In this document: one piece after another, positions 31,457-39,685 of the stretch | Layout: each line of letters starts with the position of its first letter | Position numbering within the stretch: position 1 is the first letter of the stretch | Assembly (NCBI RefSeq): GCF_019710575.1 | Contig: NZ_JAHWFK010000003.1 | Span: 1-64,000 of the forward strand | Direction of reading: 5' to 3' | Length of the DNA: 64,000 nt | From: Paractinoplanes polyasparticus | GTDB taxonomy: Bacteria; Actinomycetota; Actinomycetes; Mycobacteriales; Micromonosporaceae | The notes under the pieces: model-generated | What the model saw: only the letters and a program-made list of their open reading frames with translations | Told to the model about the DNA's origin: nothing | The model's database searches: none | Translations under genes and position numbers: made by a program

Positions 31457-33235
31457 ATGAAGAGATTCGCCGCACCGCTGATAGCAGCGTTGCTGGCCGC
31501 GATCGTCGCGGTCGTCGTGGTGGGCCGCCCCGAGCAGGCCGGCGCCAAGCCGGACGCGAACCCCGGCGCCCGGGACGTGATCGTGCACCTCTTCGAATGG
31601 CCGTGGGCCTCCGTCGCCGCCGAGTGCACCAACGTGCTCGGACCCAAGGGCTTCGGTGGCGTGCAGGTGTCACCGCCGCAGGAACACGTCGTCCTGCCGG
31701 GCGCCGGCTACCCGTGGTGGCAGGACTACCAGCCGGTCAGCTATCAACTGGTGACGCGGCGCGGCGACCGGGCGGCGTTCGCCGCCATGGTCAGCACGTG
31801 CCACGCGGCCGGCGTGAAGATCTACGTCGACGCGGTGATCAACCACATGGCGGGCGGGGCGTCGACCGGCACGGGCTCGGCCGGCACGTCGTACAGCCAC
31901 TACTCGTACCCCGCAGTGCCTTTCGGCACCAACGACTTCCACCACTGCGGGCGCAACGGCAACGACGACATCGCCAACTGGGGTGACCGCTGGGAGATCC
32001 AGAACTGCGAGCTGGTCGACCTCAGCGACCTCAGGACCGAGGACTCCTCCGTGCGCGGCAAACTGGTGGCGTACCTCAATGATCTGATCTCCCTGGGCGT
32101 CGACGGTTTCCGCGTGGACGCGGCGAAGCACGTGCCCGTGGCCGACCTGCAGGCCATCTACGGGCAGCTGAACGGAAATCCGTACGTCTTCCAGGAGACC
32201 ATCGAGGGCGGGGCCGGCGAGCCCAGCCCGACCGAGTACACCGGGATCGGCGACGTGACCGAGTTCCGCTACGGCGACGTGGTGGGCAACGCCTTCCGTG
32301 ACGGCAACCTGCAGAATCTGCAAAGCCTGCCAGGCCAGATGCTGCTCTCCAGCGGCGACGCGGTGGCTTTCATCGACAACCACGACACGCAGCGCAACGG
32401 GCGGGCCAAGCTGACCTACAAGGACGGCACGAACTACGCGCTGTCCGAGGCCTTCATGCTGGCCTACCCGTACGGGACGCCGTCGGTCATGTCGTCGTTC
32501 ACGTTCAGCAACCCGGAAGCCGGGCCGCCCGCGGCGTCCAACGGAACGACCACCGCCGTCAACTGCTCGTCCGGCTGGGCCTGCGAGCACCGCTGGCGCA
32601 CGACGGCCAACCTGGTCGCCTTCCACAACGCGGCCGCGGGCACGGGCCTGACGAACTGGTGGTCCAACGGCGGCAACCAGATCGGCTTCGGGCGCGGTTC
32701 CAACGCGTACGCCGTGTTCAACCGGGGAGGCGCGCTGAACCGCACGTTCAGCACGTCCCTGCCCGCCGGCACCTACTGCGACGTGGCCAACGGCGACTTC
32801 GCCAACGGCAGCTGCACGGGTACGGCGTACACGGTCAACAGTTCGGGCCAGTTCACCGCCACCGTTCCGGCCAACGGCATGCTGGCGCTGCACATCAACG
32901 CCCGTGGCGCCGGCAGCACGACACCGCCGCCCACCGGCTGCACGACAGTCGCTGTCACGTTCGCCGCCAACGCCACCACGGCCTGGGGCGAGAACGTGTT
33001 CCTGCTGGGCAACCGGGCCGAGCTGAGCAACTGGAACACCAGCGGCGGCGTGGCCCTGTCGTCGGTGGCTTACCCGGTCTGGCGCGGCACGGTCAGCCTG
33101 CCGGCCAACACCGCGATCGAATACAAGTACGTCAAGAAGAACGGCTCCACGGTGGCCTGGGAATCCGGCGGCAACCGGACTCTCGACACCGGCAGCGCCT
33201 GCACGCTCACCGTCAACGACAGCTGGCGTTCCTGA
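31457..33235 (+). CDS. Secreted alpha-amylase (GH13) with CBM20 starch-binding domain
   Basis: 592 residues with AAGGAG before the ATG. The signal peptide covers ~1-30. The catalytic (beta/alpha)8 barrel carries DAVINHM (conserved region I), GFRVDAAKH with the nucleophile Asp near residue 220, QETIEGG with the acid/base Glu near 247, and FIDNHDTQR with the third Asp near 310. An all-beta C domain follows, then a Gly/Thr/Pro linker. Residues ~495-592 form a CBM20 (VTFAANATTAWGENVFLLGN, the Trp binding starch). The enzyme cleaves internal alpha-1,4 bonds of starch outside the cell. Length and domain order match Streptomyces amylases. Confidence 0.93.
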   Translation: MKRFAAPLIAALLAAIVAVVVVGRPEQAGAKPDANPGARDVIVHLFEWPWASVAAECTNVLGPKGFGGVQVSPPQEHVVLPGAGYPWWQDYQPVSYQLVTRRGDRAAFAAMVSTCHAAGVKIYVDAVINHMAGGASTGTGSAGTSYSHYSYPAVPFGTNDFHHCGRNGNDDIANWGDRWEIQNCELVDLSDLRTEDSSVRGKLVAYLNDLISLGVDGFRVDAAKHVPVADLQAIYGQLNGNPYVFQETIEGGAGEPSPTEYTGIGDVTEFRYGDVVGNAFRDGNLQNLQSLPGQMLLSSGDAVAFIDNHDTQRNGRAKLTYKDGTNYALSEAFMLAYPYGTPSVMSSFTFSNPEAGPPAASNGTTTAVNCSSGWACEHRWRTTANLVAFHNAAAGTGLTNWWSNGGNQIGFGRGSNAYAVFNRGGALNRTFSTSLPAGTYCDVANGDFANGSCTGTAYTVNSSGQFTATVPANGMLALHINARGAGSTTPPPTGCTTVAVTFAANATTAWGENVFLLGNRAELSNWNTSGGVALSSVAYPVWRGTVSLPANTAIEYKYVKKNGSTVAWESGGNRTLDTGSACTLTVNDSWRS

Positions 33236-33245
33236 CTGGTTGACC

Positions 33246-33264
33246 GGACCGCATGAGGCGGTCC
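33246..33264. terminator. Hairpin after the amylase gene
   Basis: GGACCGC and GCGGTCC flank an ATGAG loop, 11 bases after the amylase stop. Confidence 0.6.
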
Positions 33265-33268
33265 TGAC

Positions 33269-33314
33269 GATGCTCGTCTCCGGCTGCACCGCCACCCAGC
33301 CGGAGGCGAGCATC
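33269..33314. terminator. Strong bidirectional hairpin
   Basis: An 18-bp stem (33269-33286 with 33297-33314) with one mismatch, arms GATGCTCG...CCGGCTG and CAGCCGG...CGAGCATC. It lies between the amylase stop and the convergent gene at 33326. Confidence 0.75.
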
Positions 33315-33325
33315 GACGCGACCGT

Positions 33326-34054
33326 TCAGTCGTCCCGTCCGGCGCCGAAGCCGGGGCGGTTGGGGGCCCACTGCGGCTGGACGCGGATCGCGTGGCGGTT
33401 CCAGCCGCGTTGTTCCACGAGGTGGCGTTGCAGCAGCCGGCAGGTGTCGCTCTCGCCGGCCAGATAGGCCGCGCCGCCGGTCGGGGGCAGGTCGAGACCC
33501 TGCACCGCACGAAGCAGCACCCGCGACGCCACTGCCGGGGTACTGCCGCGATGGACCCAGGGCAGCGGGGGCAGGCCGTCGACGTCGGGCACCTCGTCAG
33601 CGGGGCCGGCCGCCTCGAACACGCCGTGGATGTCCGCGGCGCCACCGGTGGCCCGATGCAGGGCGGCCCGCATGGCCAGCAGGGGGACGGCTCCGGTCTC
33701 GTCGCCCACGAAGAGGGGGAACGTGGCCGACGCGTCGACTGTGATCTTGGTGCGGGGCGGTTCGACGGTCAGGCGGTCGTCCGGGGCGACGGTGCGGGCC
33801 CAGGTGCAGCCCGGTCCGCCGGCGTCGTGCAGAGCCACCCGGAGCACCAGCAGGGACGATCGCGGATCGTGCCGCCAGATGGAGTAGACGCGCCGCGCGC
33901 CGCCGTCGGGCAACCGGGCGACCAGGTGGGCGCCGGGGCGCAGTCGCAGGCGGGGCACATCCGGCCCGACCAGCTCGATCTCTCGCATGTGCGGCGTCAG
34001 GTCCCGCACCGACCGCACCCGCGTCGGCATCGAGGCACGCCGCGGGTACGTCAC
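33326..34054 (-). CDS. Siderophore-interacting FAD-binding reductase
   Basis: 242 residues; a second ATG at 34030 is a possible start. The N-terminal FAD domain contains PGAHLVARLPDGGARRVYSI (RxYSI flavin motif) and APDDRLTVEPPRTKI. The C-terminal half follows the SIP pattern with FPLFVGDETGAVPLLAM and AAYLAGESDTCRLLQRHLVE, ending at the usual QPQWAPNRPGF (a variation of the YWRxG tail). SIP-type reductases free iron from ferric siderophores using NAD(P)H. No siderophore transporter is nearby. Confidence 0.78.
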   Translation of the reverse strand: MTYPRRASMPTRVRSVRDLTPHMREIELVGPDVPRLRLRPGAHLVARLPDGGARRVYSIWRHDPRSSLLVLRVALHDAGGPGCTWARTVAPDDRLTVEPPRTKITVDASATFPLFVGDETGAVPLLAMRAALHRATGGAADIHGVFEAAGPADEVPDVDGLPPLPWVHRGSTPAVASRVLLRAVQGLDLPPTGGAAYLAGESDTCRLLQRHLVEQRGWNRHAIRVQPQWAPNRPGFGAGRDD

Positions 34055-34084
34055 CGGGCGACCCTAGCCGATAGGCTCCGATCG

Positions 34085-34756
34085 ATGCCCATCCGCGGAG
34101 TCATGTTCGACGCCGGCGGCGTGCTGACGCGCCCGGTCGGCGGCCGTTGGAACCCGCGCTACGACTTCGAGACGATCGTCATCATGCACCACCCCGGCGT
34201 CCGGCACGACCTCTTCCCGTACGCCATCCGGGCCGGCCAGGCCTTTCTCGACGCGACCCCGTTCACCGCCAACCGCACCGACTACCACCGCACGATGCTC
34301 AGCGCGCTCGGCATCGACCTGCCGTCCCCCTCGCTCCTGCAGCAACTCGAGGCTCCGGCCGCCGGCCCGGTCATCGAGCTCTATCCCGACGTCCGCCGCA
34401 CCCTGTCCCGCCTCCGGCGCGCCGGCCTGCGGATGTCGGTGGTCAGCGACAACTGGGCCGGCCTCGAGGCGACCTTCGACGGCCTCGGCATCGGGCACTA
34501 CTTCGAGGGTTTCGCCATCTCGGAACTGGTCGGCTGCCGAAAGCCCGACCCCCGCATGTACACCGAGGGCAGCCGGCTGCTGTCGCTGGCCCCGGACGCG
34601 TGCCTGTTCATCGACGACGACCCCGCGCTCGTCGCGGCGGCCCGCGAACTCGGGTACCACGGTGTCACCCTCGACCGCTCGGCCTCGCATTCCTCGGACG
34701 GGGTGATCCGGTCGCTGGACGAGCTTCTGCCACCGCCGTCCTCTCTGCCAGGATGA
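34085..34756 (+). CDS. HAD-superfamily hydrolase
   Basis: 223 residues from the ATG at 34085. Motif I is MFDAGGVLTRP with the nucleophile Asp near residue 8. Motif II is VVSDNWAG, the Lys is in VGCRKPDPRMY and the last acidic pair is in CLFIDDDPALV. The helical cap lies between residues 15 and 90 (C1 cap). The GGV variant of motif I is common in actinomycete phosphatases and haloacid dehalogenase relatives. The substrate is unknown. It is followed four bases later by the AhpD-like gene, so the two are probably co-transcribed. Confidence 0.83.
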   Translation: MPIRGVMFDAGGVLTRPVGGRWNPRYDFETIVIMHHPGVRHDLFPYAIRAGQAFLDATPFTANRTDYHRTMLSALGIDLPSPSLLQQLEAPAAGPVIELYPDVRRTLSRLRRAGLRMSVVSDNWAGLEATFDGLGIGHYFEGFAISELVGCRKPDPRMYTEGSRLLSLAPDACLFIDDDPALVAAARELGYHGVTLDRSASHSSDGVIRSLDELLPPPSSLPG

Positions 34757-34760
34757 TCGG

Positions 34761-35303
34761 ATGGCGTACATCGATCTGGGTCTGGATGAGACGGTCAACC
34801 CGGGAATCCGGGGGCTGCTGCGGTATCGGCCCGAGACCGGGCGGCCGCTGATGGAGCTGGCCGAGGTGCTGCTGCGGGGTCCGAGCACGCTCAGTCGCGG
34901 GGAGCGGGAACTTGTCGCGGCCTACGTCTCGGGTCTCAACGAATGCGTCTACTGCCGGAACTCGCACGGCGCTTTCGCCGCTGCCCAGCTCGAGGACGGC
35001 CGGCCCCTGGTCGACCAGGTGTGTGACGACCCGGCGTCCGCCCCGATCACGGACAAGTTGAAGGCGCTGCTGCGCATCGCCGCCGCCACCCGCGTCAGCG
35101 GCCATGACGTGACCCCGTCGCTCGTGGCGGCGGCCCACGACGCGGGCGCCACCGACGCCGAGATCCACGACGTGGTGCTGATCGCGGCCGCGTTCAGCAT
35201 GTTCAACCGTTACGTCGACGCGCTGGGCACCCTTGCTCCCACCGACCCGGCGCCGTACGAGGCAGCCGCTCCCCGCGTGACCGAGAGCGGCTACCTCGCC
35301 TGA
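34761..35303 (+). CDS. AhpD-like / carboxymuconolactone decarboxylase-family protein
   Basis: 180 residues, all helical. The redox centre is ECVYCRNSHGAFA, a CxxC with the following His of the AhpD fold (CxxCxxxH). ELVAAYVSGLNECVYCRNSH is the family signature of 'uncharacterised peroxidase-related enzymes'. The protein likely uses the Cys pair to reduce peroxides or disulphides. It starts four bases after the HAD gene. Its start may be the GTG/ATG used here; nothing suggests truncation. Confidence 0.83.
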   Translation: MAYIDLGLDETVNPGIRGLLRYRPETGRPLMELAEVLLRGPSTLSRGERELVAAYVSGLNECVYCRNSHGAFAAAQLEDGRPLVDQVCDDPASAPITDKLKALLRIAAATRVSGHDVTPSLVAAAHDAGATDAEIHDVVLIAAAFSMFNRYVDALGTLAPTDPAPYEAAAPRVTESGYLA

Positions 35304-35310
35304 TCCGGGC

Positions 35311-36204
35311 CTACGAGGCAACCACCCGCAACGCGAAGCGGCGATACCCGAGCCGCTCGAAGGCGGCCACCATCGGCGTGTTCGTGCTGTCGGTGTCGGC
35401 CCGGACGGTGACGGCGCCGGCCGCGGCTTCGGCGATGATCCAGGTGATCTCGGCCAGCAGGTCGTCGGCGTAGTGGTGGCCTCGCCGGGACGGGACCACG
35501 CCCACGAAACCGACCACCGGGCCGCCGTCGTTGGCCGAGGGTAGGGCGGCGCCGACCAGGGCGCCCGATCCGTCGTACGCGAGCCGCCACCAGTCGCGGG
35601 GGCCGCGCATCGACTTGTAGTCCTCGACCTCCTCCAGGGCCTGGGCGCGGGCGCCGATCCGGGCGACGCCGGCCCGGGTCGCCACGTCGAGGCTGCCGGC
35701 CGAGATCTGCTCGAAGGCGTCGGCGAACGCCCCGTCGGAGGCGGGCTCGAACGTCAGGCGGGTCGAGCGCTTCGGCAACGGCTGGGCGCTCGTCCATTCG
35801 TACCGGAAACGCTCGGTGACGGTCGTGAGCCCGGCCTCGGCGGCAGCCGCGAGACGGGTGGTGATCTGCGGGTCGTCGCGGCGGCCGGGCTGGGTGAAGA
35901 TGTGGTACTCGACGGGCGGCGGCACCTGACGGATCAGCCCGGCCCAGACGGGAACGGGATCGGTGACGCTCGGCGCGGCCCACAGGCAGTCGAGGGCGAG
36001 CGGCCGTTCACCGTCGGGGAAGCCCCACCAGACGGCCAGCCCGACGGGCGTCTCGCCGTCGAGGGCGAGCCACGTCCAGGCGGGGCGGTAACTGCCGCTT
36101 TCCAGATAGGCGACGAAGCGCTCGGGCGTCGTCGTGTTGACGGACGGTTCGGTCAGACAGGTCAGGACGAAGTCGAGATCGGACTCGACCATGGTGCGGA
36201 ACAA
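35311..36204 (-). CDS. GNAT acetyltransferase
   Basis: 297 residues. A long N-terminal GNAT-like half (FRTMVESDLDFVLTCLTEPS, LALDGETPVGLAVWWGFPDG) precedes the canonical half with VGFVGVVPSRRGHHYADDLL (motif A: V/RxRGxxYxxxLL). TDSTNTPMVAAFERLGYRRF is the N-terminal asparagine/glycine pair of motif B. Two-domain GNATs of this kind are frequent in actinomycetes. The acceptor is unknown. Convergent with the AhpD-like gene, with seven bases between stops. Confidence 0.8.
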   Translation of the reverse strand: MFRTMVESDLDFVLTCLTEPSVNTTTPERFVAYLESGSYRPAWTWLALDGETPVGLAVWWGFPDGERPLALDCLWAAPSVTDPVPVWAGLIRQVPPPVEYHIFTQPGRRDDPQITTRLAAAAEAGLTTVTERFRYEWTSAQPLPKRSTRLTFEPASDGAFADAFEQISAGSLDVATRAGVARIGARAQALEEVEDYKSMRGPRDWWRLAYDGSGALVGAALPSANDGGPVVGFVGVVPSRRGHHYADDLLAEITWIIAEAAAGAVTVRADTDSTNTPMVAAFERLGYRRFALRVVAS

Positions 36205-36329
36205 CGAAGCCTCCTGGGCGTCGATTGGCGAAGCGTGACCATGCGCCCTCCTTCCCGGTCGAATGCTCTGGCGGCGGCAATCCTGCCCGACCGCCCAGCT
36301 GCCGTCATCCGATTAATCCGGCCGAGCCG

Positions 36330-36917
36330 TCACCGCGGCGCGAGGCCTGCCATCACCGTGCCGACGAGGGCCGTGGCGAAGGCGTCGGGGTCGGTCGGCT
36401 GTTCGGTGAAGTGACCGAGGAAGGCGCGGTTCAGGCAGGCGCCCAGCAGGGCCTGGGCGGCGGCCAGGGGGTCGGCCTCTTCCGACAGGCGGCCGATCTG
36501 CTGTTCCGCGCGTAGGTAGGCCGCGAGCGCCTGCCCGGGGATCTGCGGGCCGGCGCCACGTTCGCGCAGCACCGAGCGATGGGCAGCGAGCAGGGCGGGC
36601 TCGGAGAACAGCGAGGCCGCCATCGGGAAAGCCTGGTCGTAGAAGTCGGCCGCGGCGAGCACCACATCGCGAAGCACCGTCACGACCGGTTCCGTGCCGA
36701 CCCGGCCGGGCAGATCGCCGAGCACGGCGACCAGCTTCGTGGGACCGCGCTCGCCGAGCACGGCCAGGAAGATGTCGGTCTTGTCGCGGAAATGCTTGTA
36801 GAGCGCCGCCTCGGACAGACCCGCCGCGCGGGCGATCTCCTTGGTGGTGGCCCGGGCCAGCCCGCGGTCGCGGATGACCTCGGCAGCGGCGGTGACGATG
36901 CGATCGCGAGTGCTCAA
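36330..36917 (-). CDS. TetR-family repressor
   Basis: 195 residues. The HTH spans residues ~5-50: RIVTAAAEVIRDRGLARATT and KEIARAAGLSEAALYKHFRD, the standard TetR recognition pattern. The C-terminal domain is the usual helical ligand pocket. It is divergent from the NAD(P)-binding protein gene at 36992, with a large double palindrome between them, so it should repress that gene and itself. Confidence 0.9.
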   Translation of the reverse strand: MSTRDRIVTAAAEVIRDRGLARATTKEIARAAGLSEAALYKHFRDKTDIFLAVLGERGPTKLVAVLGDLPGRVGTEPVVTVLRDVVLAAADFYDQAFPMAASLFSEPALLAAHRSVLRERGAGPQIPGQALAAYLRAEQQIGRLSEEADPLAAAQALLGACLNRAFLGHFTEQPTDPDAFATALVGTVMAGLAPR

Positions 36918-36926
36918 CAGCGCTCC

Positions 36927-36955
36927 TTGACACGGTGGTGAGTGCTCACTAACTA
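36927..36955 (+). promoter_or_regulatory. Predicted promoter of the 36992 gene
   Basis: TTGACA (36927-36932), a 17-base spacer and TAACTA (36950-36955). It overlaps the TetR operator, which fits repression by the divergent regulator. Confidence 0.5.
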
Positions 36956-36978
36956 TAGAGGTTAGTGAGCACTCACCA
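36937..36978. promoter_or_regulatory. TetR operator: 17-base inverted repeats
   Basis: GGTGAGTGCTCACTAAC and its exact complement GTTAGTGAGCACTCACC are separated by eight bases. Each arm contains a smaller palindrome (GTGAG..CTCAC), so two dimers may bind side by side. It sits between the divergent tetR and NAD(P)-binding genes. Confidence 0.8.
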
Positions 36979-36991
36979 ACCGGGAGAAGCC

Positions 36992-37627
36992 ATGAAAATC
37001 ACCGTCTTCGGCGCCACGGGCGGCACAGGAGAGCAGGTCGTCCGGCAGGCGTGCGCGGCCGGGCACGAGGTGACCGCGGTGGTCCGCGATCCGGCTCGAC
37101 TCAGTTTTCAGGCGCCGGCACTGCAGGTTGTGCGGGCCGACGTGATGGATCCGGCTGCCATCGCCCCGACGGTGGCCGCACGCGACGCCGTCGTCTCCGC
37201 GATCGGCTCCCGACAGGGCCGCTCCCCCACCACGGTCTGCACCGACAGCGCCCGCGCGATCATCGCCGCCATGAGCCGGCAGGGCACCCGGCGACTGGTC
37301 GTGGTCAGCAACAGCGGCATGCACACCGACGACCAGGACGGCGTCTTCGTCCGCACGGTGGTCAAGCCGCTGCTGGGCCGCGTGCTCCGGTACGCCTACG
37401 CCGACATGCGGCGCATGGAGGAGCTGGTGCGGGCGGCCGACCTCGACTGGACGATCGTGCGCCCGCCCCGCCTCACCAACGCCCCACCCACGAACACGTA
37501 CCGCACAGCCGTCAACAAGAACATCCCCGGCGGCAGCGTCATCGCCCGAGCCGACCTGGCCGCCCAGATCCTCCACTGTCTGACCGACCCCACCACCATC
37601 CGCGCCGCCGTCTCGGTAGCCCGCTGA
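36992..37627 (+). CDS. NAD(P)-binding atypical SDR (NmrA/YwnB-like)
   Basis: 211 residues from the ATG at 36992 with GGGAGAAG upstream. The N-terminal Rossmann motif is MKITVFGATGGTGEQVVRQA (GxTGxxG). RRLVVVSNSGMHTD and LDWTIVRPPRLTNAPPTNTY are typical of the SDR_a5/NmrA-like family that acts on quinones or flavins, or senses redox state. Control by the adjacent TetR suggests induction by a quinone-like or electrophilic compound, which is an inference. Length is normal. Confidence 0.82.
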   Translation: MKITVFGATGGTGEQVVRQACAAGHEVTAVVRDPARLSFQAPALQVVRADVMDPAAIAPTVAARDAVVSAIGSRQGRSPTTVCTDSARAIIAAMSRQGTRRLVVVSNSGMHTDDQDGVFVRTVVKPLLGRVLRYAYADMRRMEELVRAADLDWTIVRPPRLTNAPPTNTYRTAVNKNIPGGSVIARADLAAQILHCLTDPTTIRAAVSVAR

Positions 37628-37635
37628 TGCCGCCC

Positions 37636-38415
37636 TTACACGGCCCCGCGCTGCTGGGCCGGCTGGGTCAGCAGGGCCGGCAAGCGGGCGACGTCGGCCG
37701 GTGCGCTGAGCCCGTGATCGACGGCCAGCAGCGACAGCAGCCGGATGGGGAGGCCCGCCTCGGCTGCGGCCTGGAGCCGGTGATGGCCGTCCAGCAGGAA
37801 GTGGGTGAGCGCCCAGTGGGCGTAGTAGTCGGAGCCGTTGTCGGTGGCGGGCAGGCTCACGTCGAGGATCGAGACGGCCACGGCCGTCGCGGGCTCGCCC
37901 CTGGCGAGCTCAGCCGCGTACTTGTCGACCTGAGCCCGCTCGTTCCAGCTGGGCGGAACCATCGGCACCACGAACTCGTAAAGGTGGGCGTCGGCGTCGA
38001 CCGCGGTCTCGAACGTACGGTAATAGGGCGTCCGCGGATAGACCGGCAGCCCCCAGAACGAATCCAGGCCCCAGGTCGCCACCTGCTCCCCGGCGAAGTA
38101 GTCGCCCGGGTGTGACGGCTGGACAAGCCGCGGCTCGATCCGCAACCGCAACGGCTGATAGTCGCCCCGGGGCAGCAGGGCCCCGAACGCTTCGACCGGG
38201 TCGTCGCCCTCGGCCGAGAACGTCTCGGTCGAGCCCTCCTGCCGCTGGAACAGGATCTGGCACGTGCCGCACCAGAACGACAGCTCGAAGGCGGGCTTGT
38301 CGTCGACGAACAGCAGGCGTCGCGGATCGGGCCCGTCCGGCCCCTCCTCGGAGAAACGAAGGCGTGGATTGTCGGCGTCGCCCAGGACGCGCACGGGCTC
38401 GGCATTGAGCAGCAC
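37636..38415 (-). CDS. Hypothetical protein with a ParB-like patch
   Basis: 259 residues. The middle holds CGTCQILFQRQEG with a CxxC. The second half reads HFLLDGHHRLQAAAEAGLPI followed by RLLSLLAVDHG, a LDGHHRxxAA patch like that of ParB/sulfiredoxin-type proteins. Relatives are scattered in actinomycetes and are unannotated. No DNA-binding helix is evident. Convergent with the NAD(P)-binding gene, with eight bases between stops. The role is unknown. Confidence 0.6.
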   Translation of the reverse strand: MLLNAEPVRVLGDADNPRLRFSEEGPDGPDPRRLLFVDDKPAFELSFWCGTCQILFQRQEGSTETFSAEGDDPVEAFGALLPRGDYQPLRLRIEPRLVQPSHPGDYFAGEQVATWGLDSFWGLPVYPRTPYYRTFETAVDADAHLYEFVVPMVPPSWNERAQVDKYAAELARGEPATAVAVSILDVSLPATDNGSDYYAHWALTHFLLDGHHRLQAAAEAGLPIRLLSLLAVDHGLSAPADVARLPALLTQPAQQRGAV

Positions 38416-38448
38416 GCGCCCACCCTAGGGCCGATCCGCCCCGCCCGC

Positions 38449-38901
38449 TTACTGTGCGCGGACGACCAGGGTCTTGGCGGCCATGTCGCCGAGGCGGCGG
38501 CGACGGTCGGAGTTGACGACGACGAGGAAGCCGACCAGGTACCCGAGGAAGCCGTCGATCAGGCGCAGCAGCGTCCGGACCAAGCCGGACAGCAGGCCGG
38601 GGCGGCCACCGGTGTGGGCGTCGACGACCCGGATACCGGTGATCCACTTGCCGATCGTGCGGCCGGTCAGGCCCTCGAAGAGCGTGTAGTAGAGCAGCAC
38701 GATGACGCTCAGCCAGAGCGTGCCCGTGTTGTCGAAGCGGGTCAGGTCGAAGCCCGATTCCGCGCCCTCGACGCCGAACGCGGCCACCAGCGCGCTGTTG
38801 ATCAGGCCGAAGATGAGGCCGTCGATGAGGGTCGCCACGATCCGGCGACCGGTGACCCGCACCTCCGGGGCGCCCGTTGCGTACGTCATGCCACTGATCA
38901 T
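38449..38901 (-). CDS. RDD-family membrane protein
   Basis: 150 residues. RRIVATLIDGLIFGLINSAL (R..D in helix 1), VIVLLYYTLFEGLTGRTIGK and VRTLLRLIDGFLGYLVGFLV carry the Arg/Asp/Asp pattern of RDD proteins. There are three hydrophobic segments. TGRTIGKWITGIRVVD is the signature loop. The function is not established; some RDD proteins act as Na+/H+ antiporters. No partner is obvious. Confidence 0.8.
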   Translation of the reverse strand: MISGMTYATGAPEVRVTGRRIVATLIDGLIFGLINSALVAAFGVEGAESGFDLTRFDNTGTLWLSVIVLLYYTLFEGLTGRTIGKWITGIRVVDAHTGGRPGLLSGLVRTLLRLIDGFLGYLVGFLVVVNSDRRRRLGDMAAKTLVVRAQ

Positions 38902-38934
38902 GCCGGACGGGCGCCAACGCCATTCCCGGCCGCG

Positions 38935-39240
38935 TCAGCGTTGCGGTGCCGGCACGTCGGCCGGGAGCGGCACGGGTGATGCGGCCGGGCGGCGGATGCC
39001 GATGATGAGCAGGTAGCCGACCATCCACAGTTCGCCGACCGTGGCGGGGTAAGCCAGCAGATCGGCAGCCAGGGTCATCCCGGGCATCGCGTAGCGGACG
39101 AACGCGCTCAGCACGTAGCCGACACCGCCGGCGATCAGGATCCAGCCGAGCGCCCGGGGCATGGCCGCGCGCAGCGCACACCAGCCCATCGGGATCAGCC
39201 ACAGGCCGAAGAACACCCCGCCCAGCGGGGCGGAACCGGA
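38935..39240 (-). pseudogene. 3' half of a DUF4386 membrane-protein gene
   Basis: Coding sequence is clear from about residue 38 of the frame onward: GGVFFGLWLIPMGWCALRAA then ALGWILIAGGVGYVLSAFVR and YLLIIGIRRPA, all DUF4386-like and all from the C-terminal half of the family. Upstream of 39240 the frame becomes antisense to a TetR-family C-terminal fragment and is not coding. The N-terminal half is therefore missing, and the fragment has no start of its own. Confidence 0.6.
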
Positions 39241-39685
39241 CTGGCGGGCGCGGCTGAAGCAACAGTTCCTGGCCGCGCGCGAAGTGATGTTGCGCCACCC
39301 GTGGATGCCGGGCCTGCTCGGTTCGCGGCGCACCGTTCCGGCGACGGTCTTCACCTACTACGACGGCATCGTCGGCACGCTCGTCGGCGCCGGATTCTCG
39401 TACCGGCTCGCGCACCGCGCCCTGCACGCGCTGGGCAGCATGCCGCTCGGCTTCGTGCAAGAGGTCTTCAGTCCGGGCGCCGCCGGCGGCGATTTCGACC
39501 CGGCGACCGCCGAAGCCGAGATGGCAGCCATGGCCGAGGCGATGCCGAACATCACCGCCATGGTCGCCGCGGAGATCCACGCGGCCGATGACCCCACGCT
39601 CGGCTGGTGCGACACCCAGACGGAGTTCGAGTTCACCCTCGACCTGATGCTGGACGGGTTGGAACGCCTGCGATCGAAGGGTTAG
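39238..39685 (+). pseudogene. 3' part of a TetR-family gene (ligand domain only)
   Basis: From about position 39238 the plus-strand frame reads DWRARLKQQFLAAREVMLRH then PWMPGLLGSRRTVPA and later TLVGAGFSYRLAHRALHALG and TEFEFTLDLMLDGLERL. This is a tetracycline-repressor-like C-terminal domain. The DNA-binding domain that should precede it is absent. The upstream part of the frame is antisense to the DUF4386 fragment. The two fragments meet at the same point. Confidence 0.6.

Noticed and set aside
39161..39237. Start of the TetR fragment upstream of 39238
   Set aside because: These codons are antisense to the DUF4386 fragment and do not resemble a TetR DNA-binding domain.
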